Part shown: positions 1 through 7,138 of the stretch, in pieces
How the letters are laid out: each line of letters begins with the position of its first letter
Numbering within the stretch: position 1 is the first letter of the stretch
Origin: Gammaproteobacteria bacterium
Lineage (GTDB): Bacteria > Pseudomonadota > Gammaproteobacteria > Steroidobacterales > Steroidobacteraceae
Reading direction: 5' to 3'
Length of the DNA: 16,225 bases
Assembly: GCA_005877965.1 (NCBI GenBank)
Contig: VBNP01000047.1
Coordinates: 1-16,225, forward strand
Position numbers and translations under genes: made by a program
The notes under the pieces: model-generated
Seen by the model: the letters and a program-made list of their open reading frames with translations, nothing else
What the model was told of the DNA's origin: nothing
Database searches by the model: none

Positions 1-1041
1 GCCGAGCGCCACACGCCGGCGCGCCGGCTCCTCGAACACCTCGCGCGCCGGCAGCTGGCTCGCCTCGCGCACGCCTAAGCGCCGCGCGGTCTCGATCTGC
101 AGCTGCTGCACCTGCTCCTCGATCAGGGCGCGCGGCACATCGACGGGGTTGTCCTTGTAGAGCGCATCGAGCGCCTGCACCCGCACCCGGCCGCGAATCA
201 CCTCAGCCAGCTCCCGCTCCATGCTCTTGCGAACCTCGGCGCGCATTTCCGCCAGGCCACCCTGTTCGACACCGTACGCGCGAAAGAATTCGTCGTCGAC
301 CGCCGGAAGGGAGTGTTCCTCGACCGCCTTAATGGAGAGATGCAGCTCGGCGGACTGGCCGGCGAGCTTCTTGTTCGGGTGAGCGGCGGGGAACACCGCG
401 CTCACGGTGCGCCGCTCGCCGGCGCACACGCCTTTCAAGCCCTCCTCGAGTTCGGGCATCGCCTGGTGCGTGCCGAGCACGATCCTCACGTCGCTGAGAT
501 CGCTGCCTTCGAACGCCTTGCCGCCGATGCGCGCCTGGTAATCGAGCACCACGCGATCGGAGTCGCGCGCCGCCCGTTCCACGGGCGTGTACACCGGCCG
601 CTGCCGGCGCATGTTCTCGATCATGGCGTCCACGTCGGTCTCGGACACCGCGGCCGCCGGCCGCTCGATCGCGAAGCCCTCGGGCGGGTTCACCCGGATC
701 TCGGGCAGCACCTCGAAATGGGCGGCGTATTTCAGGCCGGTCTCCGGCCCCATCGCGATCGGCTCGATGCGTGGCCCGCCGGCCGGCCGGAGCTTCTCCT
801 GGGTCACGGCCTGTGCAAAGGAGCTGCGCACCAGATCGCTCAGCACCTCGGCGCGCACCTGCTCGCCAAACTGCTTGGTGATCACCGCCAGCGGCGCCTT
901 GCCCGGGCGAAAGCCCTTCAGGCGCGCGGTGCGCGACAGGCGCTTCAGGCGCTGCTGCACCTCGTCGGCCACTTCGGTGGCGGGCACCGCCACCTCGAGA
1001 CGCCGAGAAAGACCACCCGTGTCAGACAGAGAGACTTGCAT
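1..1041 (-). CDS. tig: Trigger factor, ribosome-associated chaperone and peptidyl-prolyl isomerase (C-terminus cut by window edge)
   Basis: Trigger factor docks beside the ribosomal exit tunnel and shields nascent chains; it also isomerises proline bonds. 347 codons are visible from the ATG at 1039-1041 and the frame is still open at base 1, so roughly 80-100 C-terminal residues of a usual 430-450 are missing. The ribosome-binding signature GFRPGKAP falls at residues 43-50, exactly where the E. coli protein has its GFRxGKxP loop. An FKBP-like domain follows (about 155-245), then the start of the helical chaperone region, with LPAVDDEFFRAYG marking the junction. The start has GAGG nine bases upstream. 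tRNA-Leu lies 71 bases upstream on the same strand, with an inverted repeat between them, so the leader may be shared. clpP, clpX and lon often follow tig, but that side is outside the window. Confidence 0.95.
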   Translation of the reverse strand, partial: MQVSLSDTGGLSRRLEVAVPATEVADEVQQRLKRLSRTARLKGFRPGKAPLAVITKQFGEQVRAEVLSDLVRSSFAQAVTQEKLRPAGGPRIEPIAMGPETGLKYAAHFEVLPEIRVNPPEGFAIERPAAAVSETDVDAMIENMRRQRPVYTPVERAARDSDRVVLDYQARIGGKAFEGSDLSDVRIVLGTHQAMPELEEGLKGVCAGERRTVSAVFPAAHPNKKLAGQSAELHLSIKAVEEHSLPAVDDEFFRAYGVEQGGLAEMRAEVRKSMERELAEVIRGRVRVQALDALYKDNPVDVPRALIEEQVQQLQIETARRLGVREASQLPAREVFEEPARRRVALG

Positions 1042-1054
1042 CGATTCAATCCTC

Positions 1055-1080
1055 GGCTCCGGGGCTTCAAGCCCCGAGCC
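1055..1080 (-). repeat. Inverted repeat (hairpin) in the tig leader
   Basis: GGCTC-CGGGGCTT and AAGCCCCG-AGCC form a stem of about 12 pairs with one bulged base and a very small loop. It sits between the 3' end of tRNA-Leu and the tig start codon. No T-run follows on the minus strand, so it is not a classical terminator. It could stop 3' trimming, act as an RNase processing mark, or separate the tRNA from the tig message. Confidence 0.6.
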
Positions 1081-1112
1081 AGCGACCGCACCTAAGTGAA
1101 GCCAAGGAGAAC

Positions 1113-1197
1113 TGGTGCGAAAGGAGAGACTCGAACTCTCACGGGTTTCCCCACTGGATTCTAAGTCCAGCGCGTCTGCCAGTTCCGCCACTTTCGC
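1113..1197 (-). tRNA. tRNA-Leu (anticodon UAG)
   Basis: An 85-nt class II tRNA with a complete cloverleaf. The acceptor is GCGAAAG/CTTTCGC, the anticodon stem is CTGGA/TCCAG, and the loop CTTAGAA gives anticodon UAG. A long variable arm (around TGGGGAAACCCGTG) is typical of leucine tRNAs. Discriminator A and CCA are encoded, with CCA at 1113-1115. It is the last tRNA before tig on this strand, but 261 bases separate it from tRNA-Lys and it appears to have its own promoter. Confidence 0.96.
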
Positions 1198-1265
1198 CCG
1201 TGCCGTGCGCACCGGACGAGCCGGATGCGGCCACACCTGTCGGCCGTGCGTCGGGGTGTCGCTTC

Positions 1266-1294
1266 ATTATAGCCGATGCCGTCCGGCCGCCCGC
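1266..1294 (-). promoter_or_regulatory. Probable promoter of tRNA-Leu (perfect -10, weak -35)
   Basis: The minus strand reads TATAAT at 1266-1271, a perfect sigma-70 -10 box, about 70 bases upstream of the tRNA-Leu 5' end. At 17-bp spacing (1289-1294) the -35 region is GCGGGC, which does not match consensus. A second -10-like box, TATGAT, lies further upstream at 1345-1350, also without a good -35. Together these are the only recognisable content of the 1198-1458 gap. Confidence 0.55.
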
Positions 1295-1458
1295 GCACCG
1301 CCGCGGCGCCAACGCGCCCGCGCTGGTCTTGCAACCCATTGTTTATCATAGCCGTACGACATGACGGCCTGAGCGACTGATGGGCTGTGCGCCCGCCTGA
1401 GCGATGCGCTCCAGCGCAGCGCGGTGTTTTCCCGCGTGCGACGCGCCAAGGCATGAAA

Positions 1459-1534
1459 TGGTGGGCCGTGTAGGGATCGAACCTACGACCAAGAGATTAA
1501 GAGTCTCCTGCTCTACCAGCTGAGCTAACGGCCC
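1459..1534 (-). tRNA. tRNA-Lys (anticodon CUU)
   Basis: A 76-nt tRNA with acceptor GGGCCGT/ACGGCCC. The anticodon loop CTCTTAA gives CUU, and the T loop is standard. CCA is encoded at 1459-1461. It is the last member of the Arg-His-Lys group on the minus strand, 9 bases after tRNA-His. The CUU anticodon reads AAG, the favoured lysine codon in a GC-rich genome. Confidence 0.96.
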
Positions 1535-1543
1535 TGGTCGAAA

Positions 1544-1620
1544 TGGGGTGGACGATGGGACTCGAACCCACGACGGCCGGGATCACAACCCGGGGCTCTA
1601 CCAACTGAGCTACGTCCACC
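1544..1620 (-). tRNA. tRNA-His (anticodon GUG)
   Basis: A 77-nt tRNA whose anticodon loop TTGTGAT gives GUG inside a CCGGG/CCCGG stem. The acceptor has the extra 5' G (position -1) opposite the C discriminator that identifies histidine tRNAs. CCA is encoded at 1544-1546. It is the middle gene of the Arg-His-Lys transcript. Confidence 0.96.
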
Positions 1621-1642
1621 GTCCGGTCCCTCGTCGCGCGGC

Positions 1643-1719
1643 TGGCGTGCCCGGCAGGACTCGAACCTGCGACCCTCGGCTTAGAAGGCCGATGCTCTAT
1701 CCGCCTGAGCTACGGGCAC
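1643..1719 (-). tRNA. tRNA-Arg (anticodon UCU)
   Basis: A 77-nt tRNA. The anticodon loop CTTCTAA within TCGGC/GCCGA gives UCU, which reads AGA and AGG. The acceptor is GTGCCCG/CGGGCAC with discriminator G, and CCA is encoded at 1643-1645. It is the first gene of the tRNA transcript, 45 bases downstream of a strong promoter -10 box. Confidence 0.96.
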
Positions 1720-1764
1720 GACTTCCACGCCGTCCCTCGCCGGCCCCGCCGCACGGGGGCGCGA

Positions 1765-1794
1765 ATCATACGTAAGTGACTCAGGAAGCGTCAA
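1765..1794 (-). promoter_or_regulatory. Strong sigma-70 promoter of the Arg-His-Lys tRNA operon
   Basis: The minus strand shows TTGACG (1789-1794), an 18-bp spacer and TATGAT (1765-1770), five of six matches in each box. The start-proximal discriminator is GC-rich (TCGCGCCCCC), a feature of stable-RNA promoters under stringent (ppGpp) control. That regulation is inferred from the class, not shown here. Confidence 0.8.
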
Positions 1795-1852
1795 TTTGCC
1801 GTGCGCTCGCTGCGGCACAGCCCCGGACTCAGGCCTATCCGGGCCCCGCCTT

Positions 1853-1861
1853 TGTTACACT
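1853..1861 (+). promoter_or_regulatory. Extended -10 promoter for the CHAD-sixA pair
   Basis: The plus strand reads TGTTACACT, an extended -10 (TGn followed by TACACT), with no good -35. Transcription would begin near 1868, 27 bases before the ATG at 1895. This supports that start codon over the longer in-frame opening at 1796. Confidence 0.45.
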
Positions 1862-1894
1862 CGCGAAAACGTCCCCGCATTCCTCAGGCCATCG

Positions 1895-3019
1895 ATGAAG
1901 GGTCCGGTCAGCGCCCGTCAGGGCGAACCGGCTGCCGCTGGCAGTCCGGTGGGTATGAAACCTGCCGCGGTACTTGCGCGCGCGGGCGTGTCGGCGTTCG
2001 ACCTCGGCACCACGGCGGGCGACGTGGCGCTCGTGGAGTTGCGACGGTTGCTGGCCGCGTGGCACGTGCACGAACCGGGCGCGCGCCTGGGGCACGATCC
2101 CGAAGCGCTGCACCAGCTGCGTGTCACCGCGCGCCGTATCGACGCCACGCTCGCTCTGTTCAGACAGCAGCTGCCGCTGGCGCTCTCGCACGCACGCCGG
2201 ACCGCCAAGACCGTGCTGCGCACCCTGGGGGCGGCGCGCGACCTCGACGTGCAGCTCGCGCAGCTCGCCCGCTACTGCGCCGGGTTGCCCGAAAACGAGC
2301 GTACCGCGGCTGAACCTCTGGACGCGCGCCTCGAGGCGGAGCGGGTGCGGGTGCGCGCGCGCATGGTCCGGGCGCTGGACTCCGAGCCCACGCGGCGCTG
2401 GCTTGGAACCCTCGGCCTCGCGAGCGTGCAGGGCTCCACCGGCAACGGGGCGTTCGCCGACCGTGCGACGGTGGTCATGCCGGAACGCGTACGCAGCCGC
2501 TTTCGCAAGCTCAGAAAATCCGTCCGCAGGTTGGGTCCCGAGTCCTCGATGGAGGACTACCACGCCGTTCGCCGCCGCGCCAAGCAGTTGCGCTACGCGA
2601 TCGAATCCGGCGCGGGGCTGTTCGGCAAACCCGCGGAAGAGACGCTCAAGGCGCTGCGCCGCCTGCAGGACACACTCGGCGCGCACCAGGACGCTCACAT
2701 GGCCAGGAATCGCCTGGCCGCCCTCGCCGCCGACCCTGCGAACGGGCTGCCGCCCGCGACGCTGTTCCTGATGGGGCGCCTTGCCGAGCACTACGCCGGC
2801 ACGACCGCGCAGGCGCGCAAGAGCCTCACCCGATCGTGGCGCAAGGTCCGGGGCAAGCGCTGGACAGCGTTGCGCACCAGGCTCGTGGAACTGAGCGACG
2901 CGGCCTGCAAGGCGCACGGCGGCGCGCCCGCTCAGCCTGCCCGCGCGGACGAGGCAGCCATCACCGCCACCCCCCTGGAGCATGCGCCGGAGCCGCAAGC
3001 GCGCCCGATCAAGCACTGA
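1895..3019 (+). CDS. CHAD domain-containing protein
   Basis: A 374-residue cytoplasmic protein with no signal peptide or membrane segment. CHAD (conserved histidine alpha-helical domain) proteins are all-helical and bind polyphosphate through positively charged residues; several localise to polyphosphate granules. Two CHAD half-repeats are visible. The first has LHQLRVTARR (about residues 72-81) and LGAARDLDV (110-119). The second has YHAVRRRAKQLRY (222-234) and LGAHQDAHM (261-269). The protein is very rich in Arg and His, as expected for a polyanion binder. The ATG at 1895 fits the extended -10 at 1853-1861; an ATG at 1955 is the alternative. No CYTH domain is fused, unlike in YgiF-like proteins. 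sixA follows after 18 bases, so the two are probably co-transcribed. The exact role is unknown. Confidence 0.88.
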   Translation: MKGPVSARQGEPAAAGSPVGMKPAAVLARAGVSAFDLGTTAGDVALVELRRLLAAWHVHEPGARLGHDPEALHQLRVTARRIDATLALFRQQLPLALSHARRTAKTVLRTLGAARDLDVQLAQLARYCAGLPENERTAAEPLDARLEAERVRVRARMVRALDSEPTRRWLGTLGLASVQGSTGNGAFADRATVVMPERVRSRFRKLRKSVRRLGPESSMEDYHAVRRRAKQLRYAIESGAGLFGKPAEETLKALRRLQDTLGAHQDAHMARNRLAALAADPANGLPPATLFLMGRLAEHYAGTTAQARKSLTRSWRKVRGKRWTALRTRLVELSDAACKAHGGAPAQPARADEAAITATPLEHAPEPQARPIKH

Positions 3020-3037
3020 CGCTGCGGACCCGCGCGC

Positions 3038-3535
3038 ATGGAGCTGCTGCTCGTCCGACACGCCATCGCCTTCGAACGCAGCCCCCGGCGCTGGCCGGAC
3101 GATGCTGAGCGCCCGCTGTCGCCGCCGGGCGCGGCGCGTGCCCGCAAGGCGGCGCTGGGACTGAAGCGCATCACGCCACGGCCGGCGCGGGTGCTGGTGA
3201 GCCCGCTACGCCGCGCACAGCAGACTGCGGCGATCCTCACCCGGTTCGCCGGGTGGCCCAAGGCCGCAGAGTGCGTGCAGCTGCGGCCCGGCGCAGCTCC
3301 CGAAGGGCTGCTGGCGCTGCTGGCACGCAGTCAGGATAGCCGCCTCGCCGTGGTCGGGCACCAGCCCGGTCTTGGCCGGCTGCTCGCGGCGTGCCTGCCG
3401 GGTGGCGGGGGAGCCGCGGCATTCGAGTTCAGGAAAATGGGTGTCGCGCTGCTGTCCTTCCAGGGGGCGGCGCGCGCCGGGCGCGGTCAGCTCATCTGGC
3501 TCCTGCCGCCGAGAATCCTGCGCGCGGCGCGTTAG
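3038..3535 (+). CDS. sixA: SixA-type phosphohistidine phosphatase (histidine phosphatase superfamily)
   Basis: 165 residues, close to E. coli SixA (161). SixA removes phosphate from histidine residues, including on HPt domains and the nitrogen-related PTS. The superfamily signature is intact: LVRHA at 5-9 with R7 and the nucleophile H8, the DxxRPLSxxG stretch at 22-31, a second phosphate-binding arginine in SPLRRAQQT (R58), and the second catalytic histidine in VVGHQPGLG (H108). The protein lacks the GxG after the RH typical of phosphoglycerate mutases, which fits the short SixA branch. It starts 18 bases after the CHAD gene with no obvious Shine-Dalgarno, suggesting translational coupling. 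The gene ends 10 bases from the convergent emrB stop, and no terminator is visible between them. Confidence 0.9.
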   Translation: MELLLVRHAIAFERSPRRWPDDAERPLSPPGAARARKAALGLKRITPRPARVLVSPLRRAQQTAAILTRFAGWPKAAECVQLRPGAAPEGLLALLARSQDSRLAVVGHQPGLGRLLAACLPGGGGAAAFEFRKMGVALLSFQGAARAGRGQLIWLLPPRILRAAR

Positions 3536-3545
3536 ACACGCGGGT

Positions 3546-5141
3546 TCAGTGGGCTGCGGAGGCGGACGCCGCGCCCAGGCCGCCGCGCAACGGCCGCGCC
3601 AGCCACACCAGAAAGATCAGGCCGAGGAACAGCAGCCCCGACACATAGAAGATGTCGTTCGCGGAGAGCATGAACGCCTGGGAGTCGACCAGTCGATTGA
3701 GCAGCGCGTAGCTCTGATCCGGGCCCATGCCGCCGGCGTGCAGCGTGCCGAGCGCCTGCGCCGTCACCGGATCGTTGGGCGTGAGGTGCTCGACGAGCTG
3801 GGCGTGGTGCAGCGTCGCGCGCCGGTCCCACAGTGTCGTGGTGATGGATGTGCCGAATGATCCGGCCGTGATGCGCGCGAAGTTGAACAACCCGGAGGCC
3901 GCCGGGATGCGCTCCGGCCGCATCCCGGAGAGCGATATCGACACCAGCGGAATGAAGAAGGTCGCCATGCCGGCGCCCTGAATCACGGTCGGCAGCATCA
4001 GCGTGCCGATGGTCGCGTTGGTGTTGAAATCGGCGCGCATGAACAGCACCAGCGAGAAAACCGCGAACGAGATGGTGACCAGGATGCGCGGATCGACGCG
4101 ATCGACGAAGCGCCCGACGACCGGAGTGAGCACAATGGCCAGGAAGCCGACCGGTGCCAGCACCCAGCCCGCCAGCGTCGCGGTATAACCCATGTACTGC
4201 TGCAGCCACAGCGGCAGCAGCACGACGTTACCGAAGAACAGGCCGTAGGCGAACAGCATGGCGACCGTGCTCACCGAGAAGTTACGCGAGCGGAACAGCG
4301 ACAGGTCGACGATCGGATGCTCCTCGGTGAGCTCCCAGATGAGGAACACCGCAAATCCCACCACCGCGACGCAGGCGAGCGCGACGATGGCCGTGGAGTT
4401 GAACCAGTCGAGGTCCCTGCCCTGGTCGAGCAGCACCTGCAGCGCGCCGACCCAGATCACGAGCAGCGCGAGTCCCACGGTGTCCACCGGCACCTTCGCG
4501 GTCGGGGTCTCGCGCTTGTGATAGATCCCCCAGGTCACGAGCGCCGCGCCGATGCCCACCGGCACGTTGATGTAGAAGATCCACGGCCAGGAGATGTTGT
4601 CGGTGATCCAGCCGCCGAGCACCGGACCGACCACCGGCGCCACGAGCGTCGTGATCGCCCACATGGCGAGCGCCGTGCCGGCGCGGCTCTTCGGGTAGCT
4701 CGCCAGCAGCAGCGACTGCGACAGGGGAATCATCGGGCCCGCCACCGCGCCCTGCAGCACTCGGAACAGCACCAGGAGCGACAGGCTCGGCGCCAGCGCG
4801 CACAGGAAGGAGGCGATGACGAACAGCACCACCGAGGCGGTGAACAGCTTCACCTGCCCGAAGCGGCGCGTCAGCCAGCCGGTGAGGGGGAGCGAGATGG
4901 CGTTGGCGACGCCGAAGGAGGTGATCACCCAGGTGCCCTGGTCGGGCGATACGCCGAGGTCGCCGGCGATCGCCGGGATCGACACGTTGGCGATCGAGGT
5001 GTCCAGCACGTTCATGAAGGTCGCAAGCGACAGCGCGATGGTGCCGATCGCGAGCGTCGAGCCGGTCAGCGGCGGCAGCCCGGCCGGCGCCCCGCCTGGG
5101 GCGCCGCCGGCCACCGGTCTGTCAGCATTCTCGGCGGACAT
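3546..5141 (-). CDS. emrB: EmrB/QacA-type multidrug efflux MFS transporter (DHA2 family)
   Basis: A 531-residue inner-membrane proton/drug antiporter with 14 predicted helices, normal for DHA2. Family marks include the acidic D47 in the first helix (FMNVLDTSIANVSIP), motif A as GWLTRRFGQVKL (about 88-99) and the antiporter motif C as PVVGPVLGG (169-177). A long loop before the last helix (about 440-490) matches EmrB proteins. It should work with the periplasmic adaptor EmrA and an outer-membrane TolC-like channel, which is not in the window. The ATG at 5141 was chosen because GAGG lies nine bases upstream; an ATG three codons earlier would have that GAGG touching it. The substrate cannot be read from sequence; hydrophobic uncouplers and antibiotics are usual for the family. 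Confidence 0.95.
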   Translation of the reverse strand: MSAENADRPVAGGAPGGAPAGLPPLTGSTLAIGTIALSLATFMNVLDTSIANVSIPAIAGDLGVSPDQGTWVITSFGVANAISLPLTGWLTRRFGQVKLFTASVVLFVIASFLCALAPSLSLLVLFRVLQGAVAGPMIPLSQSLLLASYPKSRAGTALAMWAITTLVAPVVGPVLGGWITDNISWPWIFYINVPVGIGAALVTWGIYHKRETPTAKVPVDTVGLALLVIWVGALQVLLDQGRDLDWFNSTAIVALACVAVVGFAVFLIWELTEEHPIVDLSLFRSRNFSVSTVAMLFAYGLFFGNVVLLPLWLQQYMGYTATLAGWVLAPVGFLAIVLTPVVGRFVDRVDPRILVTISFAVFSLVLFMRADFNTNATIGTLMLPTVIQGAGMATFFIPLVSISLSGMRPERIPAASGLFNFARITAGSFGTSITTTLWDRRATLHHAQLVEHLTPNDPVTAQALGTLHAGGMGPDQSYALLNRLVDSQAFMLSANDIFYVSGLLFLGLIFLVWLARPLRGGLGAASASAAH

Positions 5142-5176
5142 GGCCTGCATCCTCAGGGCGTGCGCCGCGCGCCCCT

Positions 5177-6463
5177 TCAGCGGTGCAGACGCCGCGCCGT
5201 ACCCGCAGGCTGCGCACTCGCGAGCAGGCCTTGATCGGCCACGGCGTGCCCGGCCGGCGCATGCGCCCCGGCGGACTGATGCACCGGGGCGGACTGGTTG
5301 GCGGCGATGATCGCCTGCACGCGGGCGTTCGCCAGCGCATTGCCGGAACCGAACACATCCGTCGACCAGCCCGCGGAGGCCTGGGCGAGCTGCGGCAGGC
5401 GCGCGCCGCCCGTGCCGTCGCTCACGTCCACGTCGGCCTTCATGGAAAGCCCGATCTGCAGCGGGTGTGCCGCCACCTCGCGCGCATCGAGCGCGATGCG
5501 CACCGGCACGCGCTGCACGATCTTGATCCAGTTGCCGGTCGCATTCTGCGCCGGCAGGAGCGAGAAGGCCGCACCGGTACCGGCGCCGAAGCCGGCGACC
5601 GAGCCGTGGAAGAGCAGGCGCGTGCCGTACAGGTCGGCGGTGAGTCTCACCGGCTGGCCAACCCGCATGCGCTCGAGCTGCGGCTCCTTGAAGTTCGCAT
5701 CGACCCACACCTGATCGAGCGGCACGACCGCCATCAACGGCGTCCCGGAGCTCACGCGCTGCCCGAGCTGCACGTTGCGCCGCGCCACGAAACCGGCTAC
5801 CGGGGCCGGCAACTCGGTGCGCGCCAGGGTGAGGTAAGCGTTGCGCACGGCGGCCGCGGCGTCGCGCACCTGCGGATGATCGGCGAGCGTCGTGCCATCC
5901 ACGCGGGCGCGGTTGGCGGCGAGCTGCTGCTGGGCGGCGAGCAGGCCCGCCTGCGCAGCCTTGACCGCATCGATCGCGTGCTGCAGTTCCTCGCCCGAGA
6001 CCGCGCCGGAGGCTCCGAGGCGCTGGCGGCGCGCGAGATCGCTTTGCGCCGCGCTCAGGTCCGTCTGACGCTGCTGTACGGCGGCCTCGAGCTGCGAGCT
6101 GGTGGCGAAGAGGTTGCGCACATCGCGCACCGTGCGCGCGAGCTGCGCCTCCGCCTGGTCGAGCGCCACCTTCGCGTCGGCCTGATCGAGGCGCACCAGC
6201 GCCTGGCCGGCCTTTACGAACTGGGTGTCATCGGCGCCGAGTGCCACCACCGTGCCGGAGATCTGCGGGGTGATCTGCACCACGTTGCCGCCGACGTACG
6301 CATCGTCGGTGGTCTGGTGATAGCGCAGAACCTGCGCCCAGTACGCGCCGTAGACCGAAGCGAGCGCCAGGAAGCCCGCGAGGGCCGCGGCCAGCCAGCG
6401 CCAGCGCCGCGTGGCGTTGGGCGCTGTGGCGTTAGAAGGTACTTTGCCGTTCTGCGCACTCAT
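5177..6463 (-). CDS. emrA: EmrA-type periplasmic adaptor of multidrug efflux
   Basis: A 428-residue membrane-fusion protein linking EmrB to an outer-membrane channel. It has a short cytoplasmic tail, one membrane anchor (about 22-42), the hallmark TTDDAYV (51-57), a biotinyl-lipoyl half (59-95), a long helical hairpin rich in Gln and Ala (about 95-200), the second lipoyl half (APVAGFVARRNVQLGQ) and a beta-barrel. The last 60 or so residues, after the VDVSDGTG stretch, form an Ala/His-rich extension beyond the E. coli protein's end and probably lie in the periplasm. The ATG at 6463 is preceded by AAGGA at five bases. emrB follows 35 bases downstream and marR lies 83 bases upstream, so transcription is probably shared, with a possible second promoter in the marR-emrA gap. 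Confidence 0.94.
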   Translation of the reverse strand: MSAQNGKVPSNATAPNATRRWRWLAAALAGFLALASVYGAYWAQVLRYHQTTDDAYVGGNVVQITPQISGTVVALGADDTQFVKAGQALVRLDQADAKVALDQAEAQLARTVRDVRNLFATSSQLEAAVQQRQTDLSAAQSDLARRQRLGASGAVSGEELQHAIDAVKAAQAGLLAAQQQLAANRARVDGTTLADHPQVRDAAAAVRNAYLTLARTELPAPVAGFVARRNVQLGQRVSSGTPLMAVVPLDQVWVDANFKEPQLERMRVGQPVRLTADLYGTRLLFHGSVAGFGAGTGAAFSLLPAQNATGNWIKIVQRVPVRIALDAREVAAHPLQIGLSMKADVDVSDGTGGARLPQLAQASAGWSTDVFGSGNALANARVQAIIAANQSAPVHQSAGAHAPAGHAVADQGLLASAQPAGTARRLHR

Positions 6464-6497
6464 GATGATCCTTTACCGTCCGTTGTCGCTGCCGTGG

Positions 6498-6527
6498 CTG
6501 ATAATGCCTAGGCAAACGTCCATTCAA
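6498..6527 (-). promoter_or_regulatory. Possible secondary promoter for emrAB
   Basis: The minus strand has TTGAAT (6522-6527), an 18-bp spacer and TATCAG (6498-6503), four of six matches in each box, just downstream of a run of eight T. The palindrome at 6505-6514 lies inside the spacer, next to the -10. The marR promoter has the same arrangement, which raises confidence in this otherwise weak promoter. Confidence 0.4.
6505..6514. promoter_or_regulatory. Probable MarR operator between marR and emrA
   Basis: TGCCTAGGCA is a perfect 10-bp palindrome with AT-rich flanks. The same core recurs upstream of marR at 7109-7118, and a variant at 7139-7148. MarR dimers bind short palindromes of this kind. 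Its position inside the emrAB candidate promoter suggests the repressor also controls the pump genes directly. Confidence 0.65.
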
Positions 6528-6546
6528 AAAAAACCGTGGGCGCCCT

Positions 6547-7038
6547 TCAGGCGGTGGCGCGCGCCGGCAGTCCCTGCGCGTTCTCGAGCATGCGGCTGAG
6601 CAGGCCCTCCAGCTGCCGCGCTTCGCTCTTGGTGAAGCCGCGCAGGAAGCGGTTGGCCACCGTGAGCGAGATCTCGCGCATGCGCGGATACGCCCCCCGG
6701 CCCTCCTCCGTCAGCTCCAGATGCATCAGCCGGCGGTCGTGGGCACTGCGGTTGCGGCGGATCAGATCCTTGCTCTCGAGGCGATCGAGCATGCGCGTCA
6801 TGGCGCCCGCGTCATACGAGATGCCCTTGCACAGATCCGACGCCGACACCGGGCCCTCCGCGGCCGCCAGATTCGCAATGATGATGAACTGCGCCGCGCT
6901 CAGCTCGAGCGGCGCGAGACGCCGGTCGGCTTCGAGCTCGCGGTCGAGCGCCGTCAGCATCTCAATCCGCACACGGCTCAACAGGTAACCCACGCTCTTG
7001 CGTGGCTGGTAGGTCGTGCTGTCGTAAATGTCGCCCAC
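6547..7038 (-). CDS. MarR-family transcriptional regulator of the emrAB operon
   Basis: 163 residues, with the usual MarR layout of dimerisation helices at both ends around a winged helix-turn-helix. The recognition helix is about 75-90 (SYDAGAMTRMLDRLE) and the wing carries SAHDRRLMHLELTEEG (about 98-113). The DxRxxxLxLTxxG pattern is diagnostic. It resembles EmrR (MprA), which represses emrAB in E. coli until a drug-like ligand releases it. The GTG at 7036-7038 was chosen because AGGAG lies seven bases upstream; an in-frame ATG at 7056 would add six residues, but its GGGGAG touches the start codon. emrA and emrB follow on the same strand. Palindromes over its promoter point to autorepression. 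Confidence 0.9.
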   Translation of the reverse strand: MGDIYDSTTYQPRKSVGYLLSRVRIEMLTALDRELEADRRLAPLELSAAQFIIIANLAAAEGPVSASDLCKGISYDAGAMTRMLDRLESKDLIRRNRSAHDRRLMHLELTEEGRGAYPRMREISLTVANRFLRGFTKSEARQLEGLLSRMLENAQGLPARATA

Positions 7039-7100
7039 GGTCGTGCTCCTGAACATCTCCCCTTGGGGGGACGGAGGTCTCCTTCCAGGGATTGGGCGCG

Positions 7101-7129
7101 ATGTTAATTGCCTAGGCTATATTTGTCAA
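7101..7129 (-). promoter_or_regulatory. marR-emrAB promoter
   Basis: The minus strand has a perfect -35, TTGACA (7124-7129), a 17-bp spacer and TAACAT (7101-7106). An operator-like palindrome fills part of the spacer and another lies upstream of the -35, so a bound repressor would block RNA polymerase. On the plus strand the same DNA contains TATATT (7118-7123), a possible but unsupported -10 toward the Fic gene. Confidence 0.8.
7109..7118. promoter_or_regulatory. Probable MarR operator within the marR promoter spacer
   Basis: TGCCTAGGCT differs from the perfect palindrome at 6505-6514 only in its last base. It lies between the -35 and -10 of the marR promoter. It shares the leading TTAATTGCC with the site at 7139-7148, and the two centres are 30 bp apart, about three helical turns, so both would be on the same DNA face. 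Confidence 0.7.
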
Positions 7130-7138
7130 GGCTTTAAT

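Noticed and set aside
1380..1458. A terminator downstream of tRNA-Lys
   Set aside because: GCGCTGGAGCGC can fold, but the loop is too small and no T-run follows, so it is not supported.
1835..3061. A 408-codon open frame antisense to the CHAD and sixA genes
   Set aside because: It mirrors the real gene's codon positions in GC-rich DNA, has no recognisable domain, and the plus strand has clear CHAD motifs.
5183..6511. A 442-codon plus-strand frame across emrA
   Set aside because: Antisense shadow of a clear EmrA. The translation is Arg/His-rich and low in motifs, typical of GC-rich shadows.
6526..6546. A rho-independent terminator after marR (run of eight T on the minus strand)
   Set aside because: The only hairpin before it has about five pairs and is separated from the T-run by several bases. 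A role as AT-rich DNA before the emrAB promoter fits better.
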